From Zymomonas sp. (GTDB lineage: Bacteria; Pseudomonadota; Alphaproteobacteria; Sphingomonadales; Sphingomonadaceae), in the NCBI GenBank assembly GCA_027489105.1, contig JAIYAJ010000536.1, positions 1 through 37,332 on the forward strand: DNA of 37,332 bases. Reading direction: 5' to 3'. Positions within the stretch are counted from its first letter, which is position 1. Each line of letters starts with the position of its first letter. Of this stretch, positions 30,788 through 37,332 are shown piece after piece. The position numbers and the translations under genes were made by a program. The notes beneath the pieces were generated by a model. The model did not search any database, was not told where the DNA came from, and saw only the letters and a list, made by a program, of their open reading frames with translations.

Positions 30788-31705
30788 TCAGGCTTCGTTG
30801 CAGTGGACTTCAACGACCTTCACATCCTCGGAGCGGGTCGCGCCGAAGAACTGGACCGAATAGGCCTGGATGTTGAAATTCGAGGTCGGATCGCGGTCGA
30901 TCGTGGTCTGCAGCGGATGAAACTCGCCATAGTGCAGGCCGGACTTGAGCCAGAGCGGATTGCGGCGGCGCGTTGCCGTCGTGATGGTCGGGATCAGCGA
31001 GGCTGGCAGGCGCACGAACTCGACGCCCATGAACGACACAACGGTCTCGGTCAGTTTGTCGAGCACCATCTTGCTGCGGTAATCCGCCGAGGTGTACTGC
31101 ACCATGCGGTAGAGGTCTTCCATCTGCTGGTTGGTGATCGCCATCACCGCCTTGTCGCGCATCAGGTCGGCCTCGGAGATGCTGAGCAGCGAGATCGCGC
31201 GCACGATCTTGTCGAAGGTCAGGCGCGAGGCGGTTGCCGATCCGATCGGAACGTAGTCATGCGCCACGATGCCGTTCGGGTTGTTGTAGGCCTCGATCAC
31301 AAGCCCGTTCTTGCCGGTGCGGCGCGGGCCGAACCAGGCCTCGGCGATGATCGCATCCTTGCCACGCTCATGCGCGGCCGCCATGGCCTGCAGGTTCGGA
31401 TTGAGCAGGTCCGTGACCAGCTTGATGTCGTCTTCCTTTTCCTCGAGGAAGCCGTCATCCAGCTTTTCGGGTGTCACGTAGACCTCCTCGAGGCGGCCCT
31501 CGATGCGCGGGGTCGCAGCGCCGCGCGGGCTGTTGCGGCGGGCTGTGCGGGCCGCGACGATCTGGATCGCGCGGGCCATGTCGCCCTTGAGGTTCGGGTG
31601 GAACGTGCAGTAGTCGAGCAGCCGCGAACGGGTCTGCTGGCAGGCAAGGATGACGTTGTCCTGGAACGTCGCGCGATACATCGCGGGAATGGGCTCAAAA
31701 GCCAT
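30788..31705 (-). CDS. Major capsid protein
   Basis: A 305-residue protein, the size and place of the shell subunit (after the scaffold, before tail genes). N-terminal FEPIPAMYRATFQDNVILACQQ, a central helix-turn region KIVRAISLLSISEAD, and C-terminal NIQAYSVQFFGATRSEDVKVVEVHC fit a group of podovirus capsids with the HK97-type fold, as inferred from pattern. Arg-rich segments (AARTARRNSPRG) may line the inner shell. A 330-base gene-free leader with a head-to-head pair of 30-bp elements lies upstream. Confidence 0.8.
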   Translation of the reverse strand: MAFEPIPAMYRATFQDNVILACQQTRSRLLDYCTFHPNLKGDMARAIQIVAARTARRNSPRGAATPRIEGRLEEVYVTPEKLDDGFLEEKEDDIKLVTDLLNPNLQAMAAAHERGKDAIIAEAWFGPRRTGKNGLVIEAYNNPNGIVAHDYVPIGSATASRLTFDKIVRAISLLSISEADLMRDKAVMAITNQQMEDLYRMVQYTSADYRSKMVLDKLTETVVSFMGVEFVRLPASLIPTITTATRRRNPLWLKSGLHYGEFHPLQTTIDRDPTSNFNIQAYSVQFFGATRSEDVKVVEVHCNEA

Positions 31706-31964
31706 GGTGCTGATCCTTCGATCGAAACGGGAACGGGGAGAGGTTCGGGTTTCGGCGAAGGTGCGGCGCGGGGTGGTGGAGACCCCGGGCGGGCAACGCC
31801 TGTCGTTTAGCGTCCGCAGTCGACGGCTGACTTGACAGCTTGCAAGCGGGCCCAGTCCGGTCTGGGGTGCGGCTGGCTTCGCGCCTTGGCGGGCGCTCGC
31901 AGATCACCGGATAGTTGAGGCAGACGCTGCAATGATTTGGGGAGGGCTGTCAAGGGGGGTGTTT

Positions 31965-31994
31965 GGCCTACCGCGCGTCGCGCTGCTTGAGGCC
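31965..31994 (-). repeat. 30-bp palindromic element, copy 11 (head-to-head with copy 12)
   Basis: GGCCT/AGGCC outer stem, GCGC/GCGC inner stem, loop GAC, CAAGCA opposite GGT. Its last four bases are shared with copy 12. Confidence 0.88.
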
Positions 31995-32020
31995 TGAAGC
32001 AGCCCGAAGGGCGATAGGCC
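31991..32020 (+). repeat. 30-bp palindromic element, copy 12 (head-to-head with copy 11)
   Basis: GGCCT/AGGCC outer stem, GCCC/GGGC inner stem, loop GAA, GAAGCA opposite GAT. It faces copy 11, so the pair could also fold as one long imperfect hairpin. Confidence 0.88.
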
Positions 32021-32034
32021 CAGCGTGAGAAGCG

Positions 32035-32379
32035 TCAGGCGGCCTTGGCGGCTTCGGCCTCATCGAGCGCAGCTTGCCGCGCTGCTGCACTCTTTTCGGC
32101 TTCGGCGGCGTCGTAGCCGCCAGCCGAAACAGGCGGCACGCCGCTCGCCTCAAGGGCCTTGACCAGCCCGGCGGCTCTGGCCTGCACGGCGGCCTCGAAA
32201 TCCGCCTGCAGTTCGGCAACCTTGGCCTGCACGCGCTCATCGACGGCGGCGTTGAAGTTTTGCGTCATGTCGGCGGCGTCCTTGTGTGCGGCAGCCAGGC
32301 GAGCCTCAAAATCGGCGGTCAACGCGGCGATTGCATCCTCGGTCGGCGCGGTGGTGGTTTCACTGGTCTGCTCGGTCAT
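32035..32379 (-). CDS. Coiled-coil head-region protein, unknown
   Basis: A 114-residue, Ala/Glu-rich, helical protein (AIAALTADFEARLAAAHKDA, VQAKVAELQADFEAAVQARA). The composition suits a small scaffold-like or head assembly protein between the main scaffold and the capsid gene. The ATG at 32379 has AAGGA 8 bases upstream and is preferred over ATG 32403, which has none. No family is recognised. Confidence 0.66.
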   Translation of the reverse strand: MTEQTSETTTAPTEDAIAALTADFEARLAAAHKDAADMTQNFNAAVDERVQAKVAELQADFEAAVQARAAGLVKALEASGVPPVSAGGYDAAEAEKSAAARQAALDEAEAAKAA

Positions 32380-32491
32380 GGTCTTCGTCCTTTTGGTTGT
32401 CATGGGGTTTGTCTCGTCTGTTGGTGGGTACGCTACGCAAAGTTCTGGATTGCTTCGGTTTGCCTGCAATGACGGGGAGCGCGAAGCGGCT

Positions 32492-32521
32492 GGCCTCAAG
32501 CAGCCCGAAGGGCGATAGGCC
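32492..32521 (+). repeat. 30-bp palindromic element, copy 13
   Basis: GGCCT/AGGCC outer stem, GCCC/GGGC inner stem, loop GAA, CAAGCA opposite GAT; this is the commonest form. GCGCGAAGCGGCT lies directly before it (32479-32491). It lies between scaffold and coiled-coil protein genes. Confidence 0.9.
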
Positions 32522-32526
32522 AAAAA

Positions 32527-33420
32527 CTACGACGCGTTCGCAAAGATGATCTGCTGCAGGCGTTCGCGTTCGGCCTTGATCATGGCGTGCTGCGGGTGGG
32601 CGGCGTCGCGCAGGGCGGCCATCTTGGCCGGGTCAGCCTCGAGCGCGGCTTTGAGGGCCTTGGCGTTCTCGATGCCGCCGCCCTGTCCGCCCTTGGCCGT
32701 GACCAGCTTGTCCTCGCCCATCATCATGCCGAGCTTGTGGAACATCTTGACCATGCGCGGGCTGGTGACCAGCGCGTCCAGCTCGGCGGCATCGGCCTCG
32801 CCGAGGCCCATGGTCTGCATGGCGCGCCTGGCCATTTCCTTGTTCTGGTCATAGCTCTGGCCCCATTCGCGCCGGAGCCCGCCTTCAAGCTCCTGCTTCT
32901 CGCGCGCGATCGCGGCATCGGCCTCGGCGATGCTGGCCGTGTTGAAGCTGACGATCTCGGCCGCCAGCGCCTTGGCGGCGGAGAGCGGCACGCGGTTGGC
33001 GTGCATGGTCTTGACCAGGTGATCGTGGAACGGCTTGTAGCTTTCGGCGAGATCGCCCATGTCCTTGAGCTTGTCCGGCAAGCCGACATCGTACTTGGTG
33101 GCGTCCGGCGTCCAGCCGATATGCTCCCAGCCCTTCCAGCTGGCGAGATCGTTGGGGTTCGGCATGTCGAGCACGTTGCGCTCGCGGGCGATCTTGTCGG
33201 CGTGCATGCCGGCCTTCAGCGCATCGGCAAGGCTTGGAAACTGCTTGCCGGCCACGAAAGTCCTGATCTCGTCGTCAAGCCCGGCCGTGGCGTACCATGG
33301 TTCGGCCGAGCCGCCAGCGCCAGCGCCACCGGCACCAGCACCTGCACCGGCCTGAGTGTCCTGCCCGCCTGCGCCGGCTTGCGTATCGGAGCCGCCAGCC
33401 CCCGCTTGTGTGTCGCTCAT
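32527..33420 (-). CDS. Capsid scaffolding protein
   Basis: A 297-residue protein. Residues 1-36 are three repeats of DTQAGAGG plus a Gly/Ala tail, flexible. The body is helical and charged (KALAAEIVSFNTASIAEADA, REKQELEGGLRREWGQSYDQ) and the C-terminus is short and basic (MIKAERERLQQIIFANAS), as in podovirus scaffolds whose C-terminus grips the capsid. It is located between portal and capsid genes, the standard scaffold slot. The start overlaps the previous stop by ATGA. Confidence 0.82.
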   Translation of the reverse strand: MSDTQAGAGGSDTQAGAGGQDTQAGAGAGAGGAGAGGSAEPWYATAGLDDEIRTFVAGKQFPSLADALKAGMHADKIARERNVLDMPNPNDLASWKGWEHIGWTPDATKYDVGLPDKLKDMGDLAESYKPFHDHLVKTMHANRVPLSAAKALAAEIVSFNTASIAEADAAIAREKQELEGGLRREWGQSYDQNKEMARRAMQTMGLGEADAAELDALVTSPRMVKMFHKLGMMMGEDKLVTAKGGQGGGIENAKALKAALEADPAKMAALRDAAHPQHAMIKAERERLQQIIFANAS

Positions 33421-33719
33421 GACTTTTCTCCTCTGGGTGTGATCGCGTCGATGATCTCGCGCAGGCGGCGCGGGTCCATCTCGGCCAGTTCGATGATTTC
33501 GAGGGCCAGCGCGCGCCGCCCCTCGTTGAACGCGGTGTTGAGCGCATCGGGCTTCGCCGGATCATGGCTGGGCCGCCAGATGCCGCCACGGGCGGCGATG
33601 TCGGCCAGCACATGGGTGAAGCCCCTGAGGCGCTGGTACTCATAGGCGACCGCATCGACGCGGGCGCGGGTCTTCCAGACGGCAGCCAGCCAGGTGCCCA
33701 GACGGTCAACGGCGCTCAT
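33417..33719 (-). CDS. Small head-region protein, unknown
   Basis: A 100-residue helical protein (DRLGTWLAAVWKTRARVDAVAY, FNEGRRALALEIIELAEMDP). Short proteins of this type (with FNEGRRALALEI) are often next to portal and scaffold genes in podoviruses. It is coupled by ATGA to both neighbours. No function is known. Confidence 0.7.
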   Translation of the reverse strand: MSAVDRLGTWLAAVWKTRARVDAVAYEYQRLRGFTHVLADIAARGGIWRPSHDPAKPDALNTAFNEGRRALALEIIELAEMDPRRLREIIDAITPRGEKS

Positions 33720-33964
33720 GGTTCGGTCCGCGCTGACATCATGGCATCGGCTATTGCATACGCCACGCTGGCTATTTGTTCCGGCAGAACAGGGGGTGAA
33801 AGTGTCAGGGCTGCCATCAGGGCCTGCCCGGCAAACCAGTCGCGCAGGGACATGCCGCCCGTTGTCGTCGTGTAAGCGTCGATGACATCGCCATGTCCAT
33901 CCCGCTCACCGGCGACAACATCCAGTTGAGGAAAAGCCGGACCACCATCATCAATTTTTCTCAT
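33716..33964 (-). CDS. Small phage protein, unknown
   Basis: An 82-residue protein with DDGGPAFPQ near the start and GGMSLRDWFAGQALMAAL in the middle, a pattern common to short phage and prophage proteins of unknown role (often expressed with other genes rather than in virions). Its place between portal and scaffold genes is unusual for that family. The ribosome site is GGGGGTGAAAG. Confidence 0.74.
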   Translation of the reverse strand: MRKIDDGGPAFPQLDVVAGERDGHGDVIDAYTTTTGGMSLRDWFAGQALMAALTLSPPVLPEQIASVAYAIADAMMSARTEP

Positions 33965-33999
33965 CTTTCACCCCCAATGACCGAGCGCGCGAAGCGGCT

Positions 34000-34029
34000 G
34001 GCCTCAAGTAGCCCGAAGGGCGGTAGGCC
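34000..34029 (+). repeat. 30-bp palindromic element, copy 14
   Basis: GGCCT/AGGCC outer stem, GCCC/GGGC inner stem, loop GAA, CAAGTA opposite GGT, with GCGCGAAGCGGCT just ahead (33987-33999). It ends 5 bases from the portal stop. Confidence 0.9.
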
Positions 34030-34034
34030 CAACA

Positions 34035-35627
34035 TCACGCCGCCACCCTCTTGCTGGCCAGGCTCTGCGCCTGTTCGGCATGGCTGGCTTCGGCTGCGAT
34101 CTTGACGGCCTGCCCGGTCTGCTCGAGCTGCATGGCCTGCTGTTGCTGCTGGGCGCGGCCCTGCCGGATTTCCGCCACCCTGGCCGGGTCGCGCAGCACC
34201 TTGGCAGGCGGGCCGAAGGCATCGTGCAGCACGGCGCTGACGCCCTCGGTGTCGACCACGTCGAAGGCCTCCGGATCGATCTGCGCCATCTGGCCGACGG
34301 CGCCGACCCATTGCAGCGTGGCCCTGCCCTTGGCCGCGCTCTGGGCCTTGTCGAACGGCGAGACCGTGCCGACCGTCAGCATCTGGCCTTCCAGCTCCGG
34401 TGGCGGCGGCGGGAACTGCCCGGCCCGGTTGAGGATCTGGAAGCGGCGCTTGAGGAAGGGCACGTGGTGCGTGGTCTGGATCTTGACCAGGTTGTGGCCC
34501 ATCAGGCGCAGCGTCTCCTCCTGCCAGCCGAGAAACTCCGCCGCCGTCATCTGCGGGCGGTTGGCCAGCGCCATCATGCTGAAACGGAAGGCGTTGCGGA
34601 TCGACTGGCGGCGCTGCTCGCTCTGCTGCATCGACAGCTGCAGGTTGCCGCCGGTGTTGAGCACCTGCATCAGCTGCTTGCCCGCCTCGCTCATCGTGCC
34701 GTAGAGCAGCGCGTTCGGGTTGATGTCGGCGCTGGTGATGTCGCTGTCGCCGTGCAGCAGCTTCATCGGCTCGGCCGCGAACTGCGCCGCGACCACGTGG
34801 CTGCGCTCCATCTCGTTGAGCTGGCGCGCATCGGCCCGGCTGGTGTGGCCCGGCCCGCGCGGATAGACCCGGCCCGCCCGCTGGTCCCACATGGCCACAT
34901 GATAGGGCATCTCATGATAGCCGCCGGTCTGCATCCAGTGTTTGATATCGGTGCTGCAATAGCAGCTGGCCCATGGCTTGCCGCGCGGCCCAAGACGGCC
35001 CGGCTCATAGTCCATATTCGGATGGACCGCATGGATGATCTGGTAGCTGCGCTTCTCGTCCACGCCTTCGACCGTGCCAAACTTTCCAAGGATTTGGCGG
35101 CCATTGAGCATGAACTTGCGGTGAAACGTGTCAACATCGCCGTTGCCGTCAAGGTCGATATAGCCTTCCTTCAGCGGAATGGCGCGGTCGATGATGCGCT
35201 GGCGGCCCACATCCTCCTCCTGATGCTGCACGCCGATGCCGAAGCAGCCGACATCGCCATAGACCGGCGCGACCGAGGTGTAGAAGGTGCTGGCATTGGG
35301 GCTGAGGCTGGCGCGGACGATATGCGCCACCTTGTCGAACCAGAGCTTGACCGGCTGCCAGGCCATCAGATCCTCATCCGGCACGCCGAAGCCGAACCAG
35401 TCCACCGCGGGGCTCGACGACTGGCCGAACAGGCCGCCGACAAAATCGTCGTTGGCATAGATCGGCGAGCTGTCGAACACCTCGTCATAGCCGCGCGGGC
35501 TTTTCGGCCCGGCGAAGTCGGCCTCCTCGGGGCGGATCAGCTCGGCGCACTCGCGCCAGAGCTTCTCCTCGGGGAGCCTGAGCGCTTCCAGTTCCGACTG
35601 GCGCGCGATGATGGCCTGGCTGTCCAT
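34035..35627 (-). CDS. Portal (head-to-tail connector) protein
   Basis: A 530-residue protein close in length to the T7 gp8 connector (536). N-terminal RLPEEKLWRECAELIRPEEADF, then SPIYANDDFVGGLFGQSSSPAVDWFGF and later AQFAAEPMKLLHGD and WLGWQEETLRLMGHNLVKI fit the Bacteriophage head-to-tail connecting protein family. It forms the dodecameric DNA gate at the capsid vertex. The C-terminus has a Gln-run coiled coil (RAQQQQQAMQLEQTG). The ATG at 35627 follows AAAGG; an upstream in-frame extension would translate through the 30-bp element and is rejected. Confidence 0.92.
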   Translation of the reverse strand: MDSQAIIARQSELEALRLPEEKLWRECAELIRPEEADFAGPKSPRGYDEVFDSSPIYANDDFVGGLFGQSSSPAVDWFGFGVPDEDLMAWQPVKLWFDKVAHIVRASLSPNASTFYTSVAPVYGDVGCFGIGVQHQEEDVGRQRIIDRAIPLKEGYIDLDGNGDVDTFHRKFMLNGRQILGKFGTVEGVDEKRSYQIIHAVHPNMDYEPGRLGPRGKPWASCYCSTDIKHWMQTGGYHEMPYHVAMWDQRAGRVYPRGPGHTSRADARQLNEMERSHVVAAQFAAEPMKLLHGDSDITSADINPNALLYGTMSEAGKQLMQVLNTGGNLQLSMQQSEQRRQSIRNAFRFSMMALANRPQMTAAEFLGWQEETLRLMGHNLVKIQTTHHVPFLKRRFQILNRAGQFPPPPPELEGQMLTVGTVSPFDKAQSAAKGRATLQWVGAVGQMAQIDPEAFDVVDTEGVSAVLHDAFGPPAKVLRDPARVAEIRQGRAQQQQQAMQLEQTGQAVKIAAEASHAEQAQSLASKRVAA

Positions 35628-35663
35628 GGGTGGACCTTTCACATCAGAGGAAGGAGAACCCCG

Positions 35664-35693
35664 CGCCTCAAGCAGCGCGAAGCGCGGTAGGCG
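35664..35693 (+). repeat. 30-bp palindromic element, copy 15
   Basis: CGCCT/AGGCG outer stem extended by one more G-C pair, GCGC/GCGC inner stem, loop GAA, CAAGCA opposite GGT. It lies between the portal gene and the small gene upstream. Confidence 0.9.
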
Positions 35694-35699
35694 CACGTA

Positions 35700-35957
35700 T
35701 CAAGTCCCCATCAGCATCTTGTAGCCGACCGAGGCCGGGGCGCTGCGACCGCCCTTGTCGGTGCCGGCCAGGCCGCGCATGCGGGCCAGCTTGCGCAGCC
35801 GCTCGTCAGACGCCGAGCGCGCGCCCTCGCTGTCCGCCTCGTTTGTCGCGGCCGCCTGCGCCATGCGGGTGGCGCGCTCCTGCTCCTCCGCCGCCTTGAT
35901 CGCGTTGCGCTTGCCGCTTTTGGACGGCGTGAACGCCCGTGTTAACCAGTTGGCCAT
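35700..35957 (-). CDS. Small late protein between terminase and portal, unknown
   Basis: An 85-residue basic protein, helical and charged (GKRNAIKAAEEQERATRMAQ, DERLRKLARMRG), beginning MANWLTRAF and ending SVGYKMLMG. Proteins of this kind lie beside portal genes in several podovirus genomes, but no function is assigned. It starts 15 bases after the large terminase stop. Confidence 0.7.
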   Translation of the reverse strand: MANWLTRAFTPSKSGKRNAIKAAEEQERATRMAQAAATNEADSEGARSASDERLRKLARMRGLAGTDKGGRSAPASVGYKMLMGT

Positions 35958-35971
35958 GATCGTCTCCTGTG

Positions 35972-37332
35972 TCAGCCTGTGCGGCGGTTGAAAGGGTTGT
36001 AGCGCCCGGTCTGCCGAGCCTCGGTGCGGCGGCGCTTCTTGTCGGCTTCCTGCACGCTCTGGCGCTGGCGGGCAGCCGAGGTGCCGGTTTCGCCGGCGGC
36101 ATATTCCAGCGCCTCGCAGACATGGCTGTCAGGCGTCTTGGCGATCTTGCCGACCTCACCGCTGCGCTTGTCGGAATGATAGCGGAACGTGCCGTTGAGG
36201 CCCTTTCGAATTGTCGGGCAGTGCACACCATCGACCACGAAGCCGGGCCGGTCGCCCGACAGGTTGGTCTCGATCGCCTTGCGGATGGCGGCGTGGCGCA
36301 GCTCGGTGTCGTTGTTGTTCGACAGGCGCGGGCGGTGCGGCTTGAGCCCCAGTTCCTTGCCCAGCCGCGTCATGAAGCTGCCATTGGTGGTGTCATCGCC
36401 AGCCCACAGCGCCGGATCGCCCGTGAGATAGAACTCGCAGCCCTTGAAGCGCGGCGCGGCGATGATCGCCTTCAGCCCGCGCGCAAGATCGAACTCGTCG
36501 CCGCGCGCGAGTGCAACCTCGGCCAGCACCCTGATCTGGCCATCGGAGCCTTCCTGCAGCAGGGCAGCGGCGGGCGTGTTGCCGCCATCACAACCGATGA
36601 TGACCGGCACCTGGGGGAACACGTTCAGCTCGACATCCGAGACCATGCGCACATCGGAGAACTTGGGGTAGACCGTGGCCATCTCGCGGTTGAAGCCCGG
36701 CTCATTGTGTACCTTGATCTTGATCCACCATTCGCGATGGGCGTTCTTTTCCATCTGCTGGACATAGTATTGCCGGCCCACGGCCTTCAGGTTCTCAGCA
36801 TCCGGGTGCATGCCACCAGGTTGGCGGAACAGCTTGTAGCCGGGCGGCTTCTTCGGGCTCCACCAGTCGCGGTAAACCCAGCTTTCAGGCGAGGGCGCGT
36901 TGCAATCGCCGAAGATGCGACCGTGAATAATACCCGGATGATCCGGCAGGCCGATCTCGCCACGCGACGGATAGCGCCCGACCGAGCGGGCGAGGTTGAT
37001 GTAAAGATCCTCGCGCAGCTTGTCCTGCTCGTTCAGATAGGCGTCTGTAAACTCCGTGCCGCCCAGATCATCCGGATCGGCATCATCACCAAACGCCAGA
37101 AACAACGCCTCAAACTGAATAGGTCCGTAAGCGTCGTTGAAAATGATGGTGTGCTTTGCGGATCGTGGAGAAGCACCAACCCAATCACCAATACCCTTTT
37201 CATGGTCGAGAACCTTCTGCCACGATGGGATCGTCGTCGCCCACATCTGGGCATAGGTTTCGCGATACAGCGCCAGCCTGTAGACACGCACACCATTGCT
37301 GAGCAACGGCGGTGTCGTGACAGCAGCATTCA
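35972..37332 (-). CDS. terL: Terminase large subunit, main part (5' end is at 1-288)
   Basis: The body of the packaging motor, partial at the window edge. The part here includes YRETYAQMWATTIPSW near the start, TEFTDAYLNEQDKL (Walker B-like region) and the nuclease domain with VIIGCDGGNT (first metal-binding Asp) and TGDPALWAGDD. The C-terminal tail is basic (RRTEARQTGRYNPFN). The ATP-binding loop lies on the other fragment. The frame continues unbroken from 37332 into 119 and on to the ATG at 288 when the circle is closed, giving 509 residues. The next gene starts 15 bases downstream. Confidence 0.93.
   Translation of the reverse strand, partial: NAAVTTPPLLSNGVRVYRLALYRETYAQMWATTIPSWQKVLDHEKGIGDWVGASPRSAKHTIIFNDAYGPIQFEALFLAFGDDADPDDLGGTEFTDAYLNEQDKLREDLYINLARSVGRYPSRGEIGLPDHPGIIHGRIFGDCNAPSPESWVYRDWWSPKKPPGYKLFRQPGGMHPDAENLKAVGRQYYVQQMEKNAHREWWIKIKVHNEPGFNREMATVYPKFSDVRMVSDVELNVFPQVPVIIGCDGGNTPAAALLQEGSDGQIRVLAEVALARGDEFDLARGLKAIIAAPRFKGCEFYLTGDPALWAGDDTTNGSFMTRLGKELGLKPHRPRLSNNNDTELRHAAIRKAIETNLSGDRPGFVVDGVHCPTIRKGLNGTFRYHSDKRSGEVGKIAKTPDSHVCEALEYAAGETGTSAARQRQSVQEADKKRRRTEARQTGRYNPFNRRTG
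37214..37332. repeat. Contig-end overlap, copy 2
   Basis: Identical to bases 1-119. It should be counted once in the circular genome. Confidence 0.93.

Larger units (their letters stand above)
31706..32034. other. Gene-free leader of the capsid gene
   Basis: No gene is seen in these 329 bases. It holds element copies 11 and 12 (31965-32020), and the 9-bp inverted repeat CTTGACAGC (31831-31839) and GCTGTCAAG (31946-31954), each containing TTGACA, the ideal minus-35 box, on opposite strands. A good minus-10 box is not visible downstream of either. A capsid-specific promoter or an mRNA processing site is plausible here because the capsid is needed in high amounts. Confidence 0.5.

Overview
The window is a complete, circular temperate phage genome (about 37.2 kb, high G+C). 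Its last 119 bases (37214-37332) repeat its first 119 exactly, so the contig closes on itself at 37,213 bp. The closing point cuts the terminase large subunit gene, which is whole again once the circle is joined. The host is probably an alphaproteobacterium: high G+C, an alphaproteobacterial-style palindromic repeat in the tail of the Cro-like gene, and prophage gene families common in that class. The genus cannot be read from the sequence.

Layout. (1) A leftward late operon begins at the small terminase subunit (908), crosses the circle junction and runs down to about 12994. Its order is TerS, TerL, small protein, portal, two small proteins, scaffold, coiled-coil protein, capsid, head accessory protein, tail adaptor, tail nozzle, four internal virion or ejection proteins (one with a transglycosylase domain), T7-type tail spike, then a lysis cassette (membrane-anchored endolysin, DUF6527 protein, Rz/Rz1-like pair), a small protein, an SGNH hydrolase and a small membrane protein. 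This is a T7-type podovirus virion, but there is no phage RNA polymerase or DNA polymerase gene. (2) A leftward early/replication operon runs from a Cro-like gene (6757) through three small genes to a degenerate TOPRIM primase and a DUF927/AAA+ helicase. It ends in a gene-poor region at 909-1920 holding eleven GTTGCA/TGCAAC hexamers around an AT-rich core, the likely replication origin. (3) The switch at 6758-6902 separates Cro from a rightward S24-like repressor that lacks the usual catalytic serine. Behind the repressor sits a convergent lipoprotein gene (moron candidate). (4) A rightward operon at 8061-12859 encodes two small proteins, an excisionase-like protein, a tyrosine integrase, a ParB-like protein, a MazG-like protein and several small proteins. 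It ends at an attP site made of the 3' part of a tRNA-Pro(GGG) gene at 12872-12916, where the rightward and leftward operons converge.

The most unusual feature is a family of at least 15 dispersed 30-bp palindromic elements. Each has an outer 5-bp stem, a 6-nt CAAGCA strand facing GAT, an inner 4-bp stem and a 3-nt loop. Both stems change by compensating pairs between copies, so the fold is maintained while the sequence drifts. Copies lie in gene junctions, three in tandem ahead of the integrase gene, two head to head ahead of the capsid gene, and three inside coding sequence in frame. Several place a Shine-Dalgarno-like GAGG or AGGGG just before the next start codon. Other notable points are a near-consensus parS site (7958-7973) in a phage that also encodes a ParB-like protein, and matching operators at both early promoter regions. 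Nearly every gene pair in the operons is joined by an ATGA, GTGA, TGATG or TAATG stop/start overlap.
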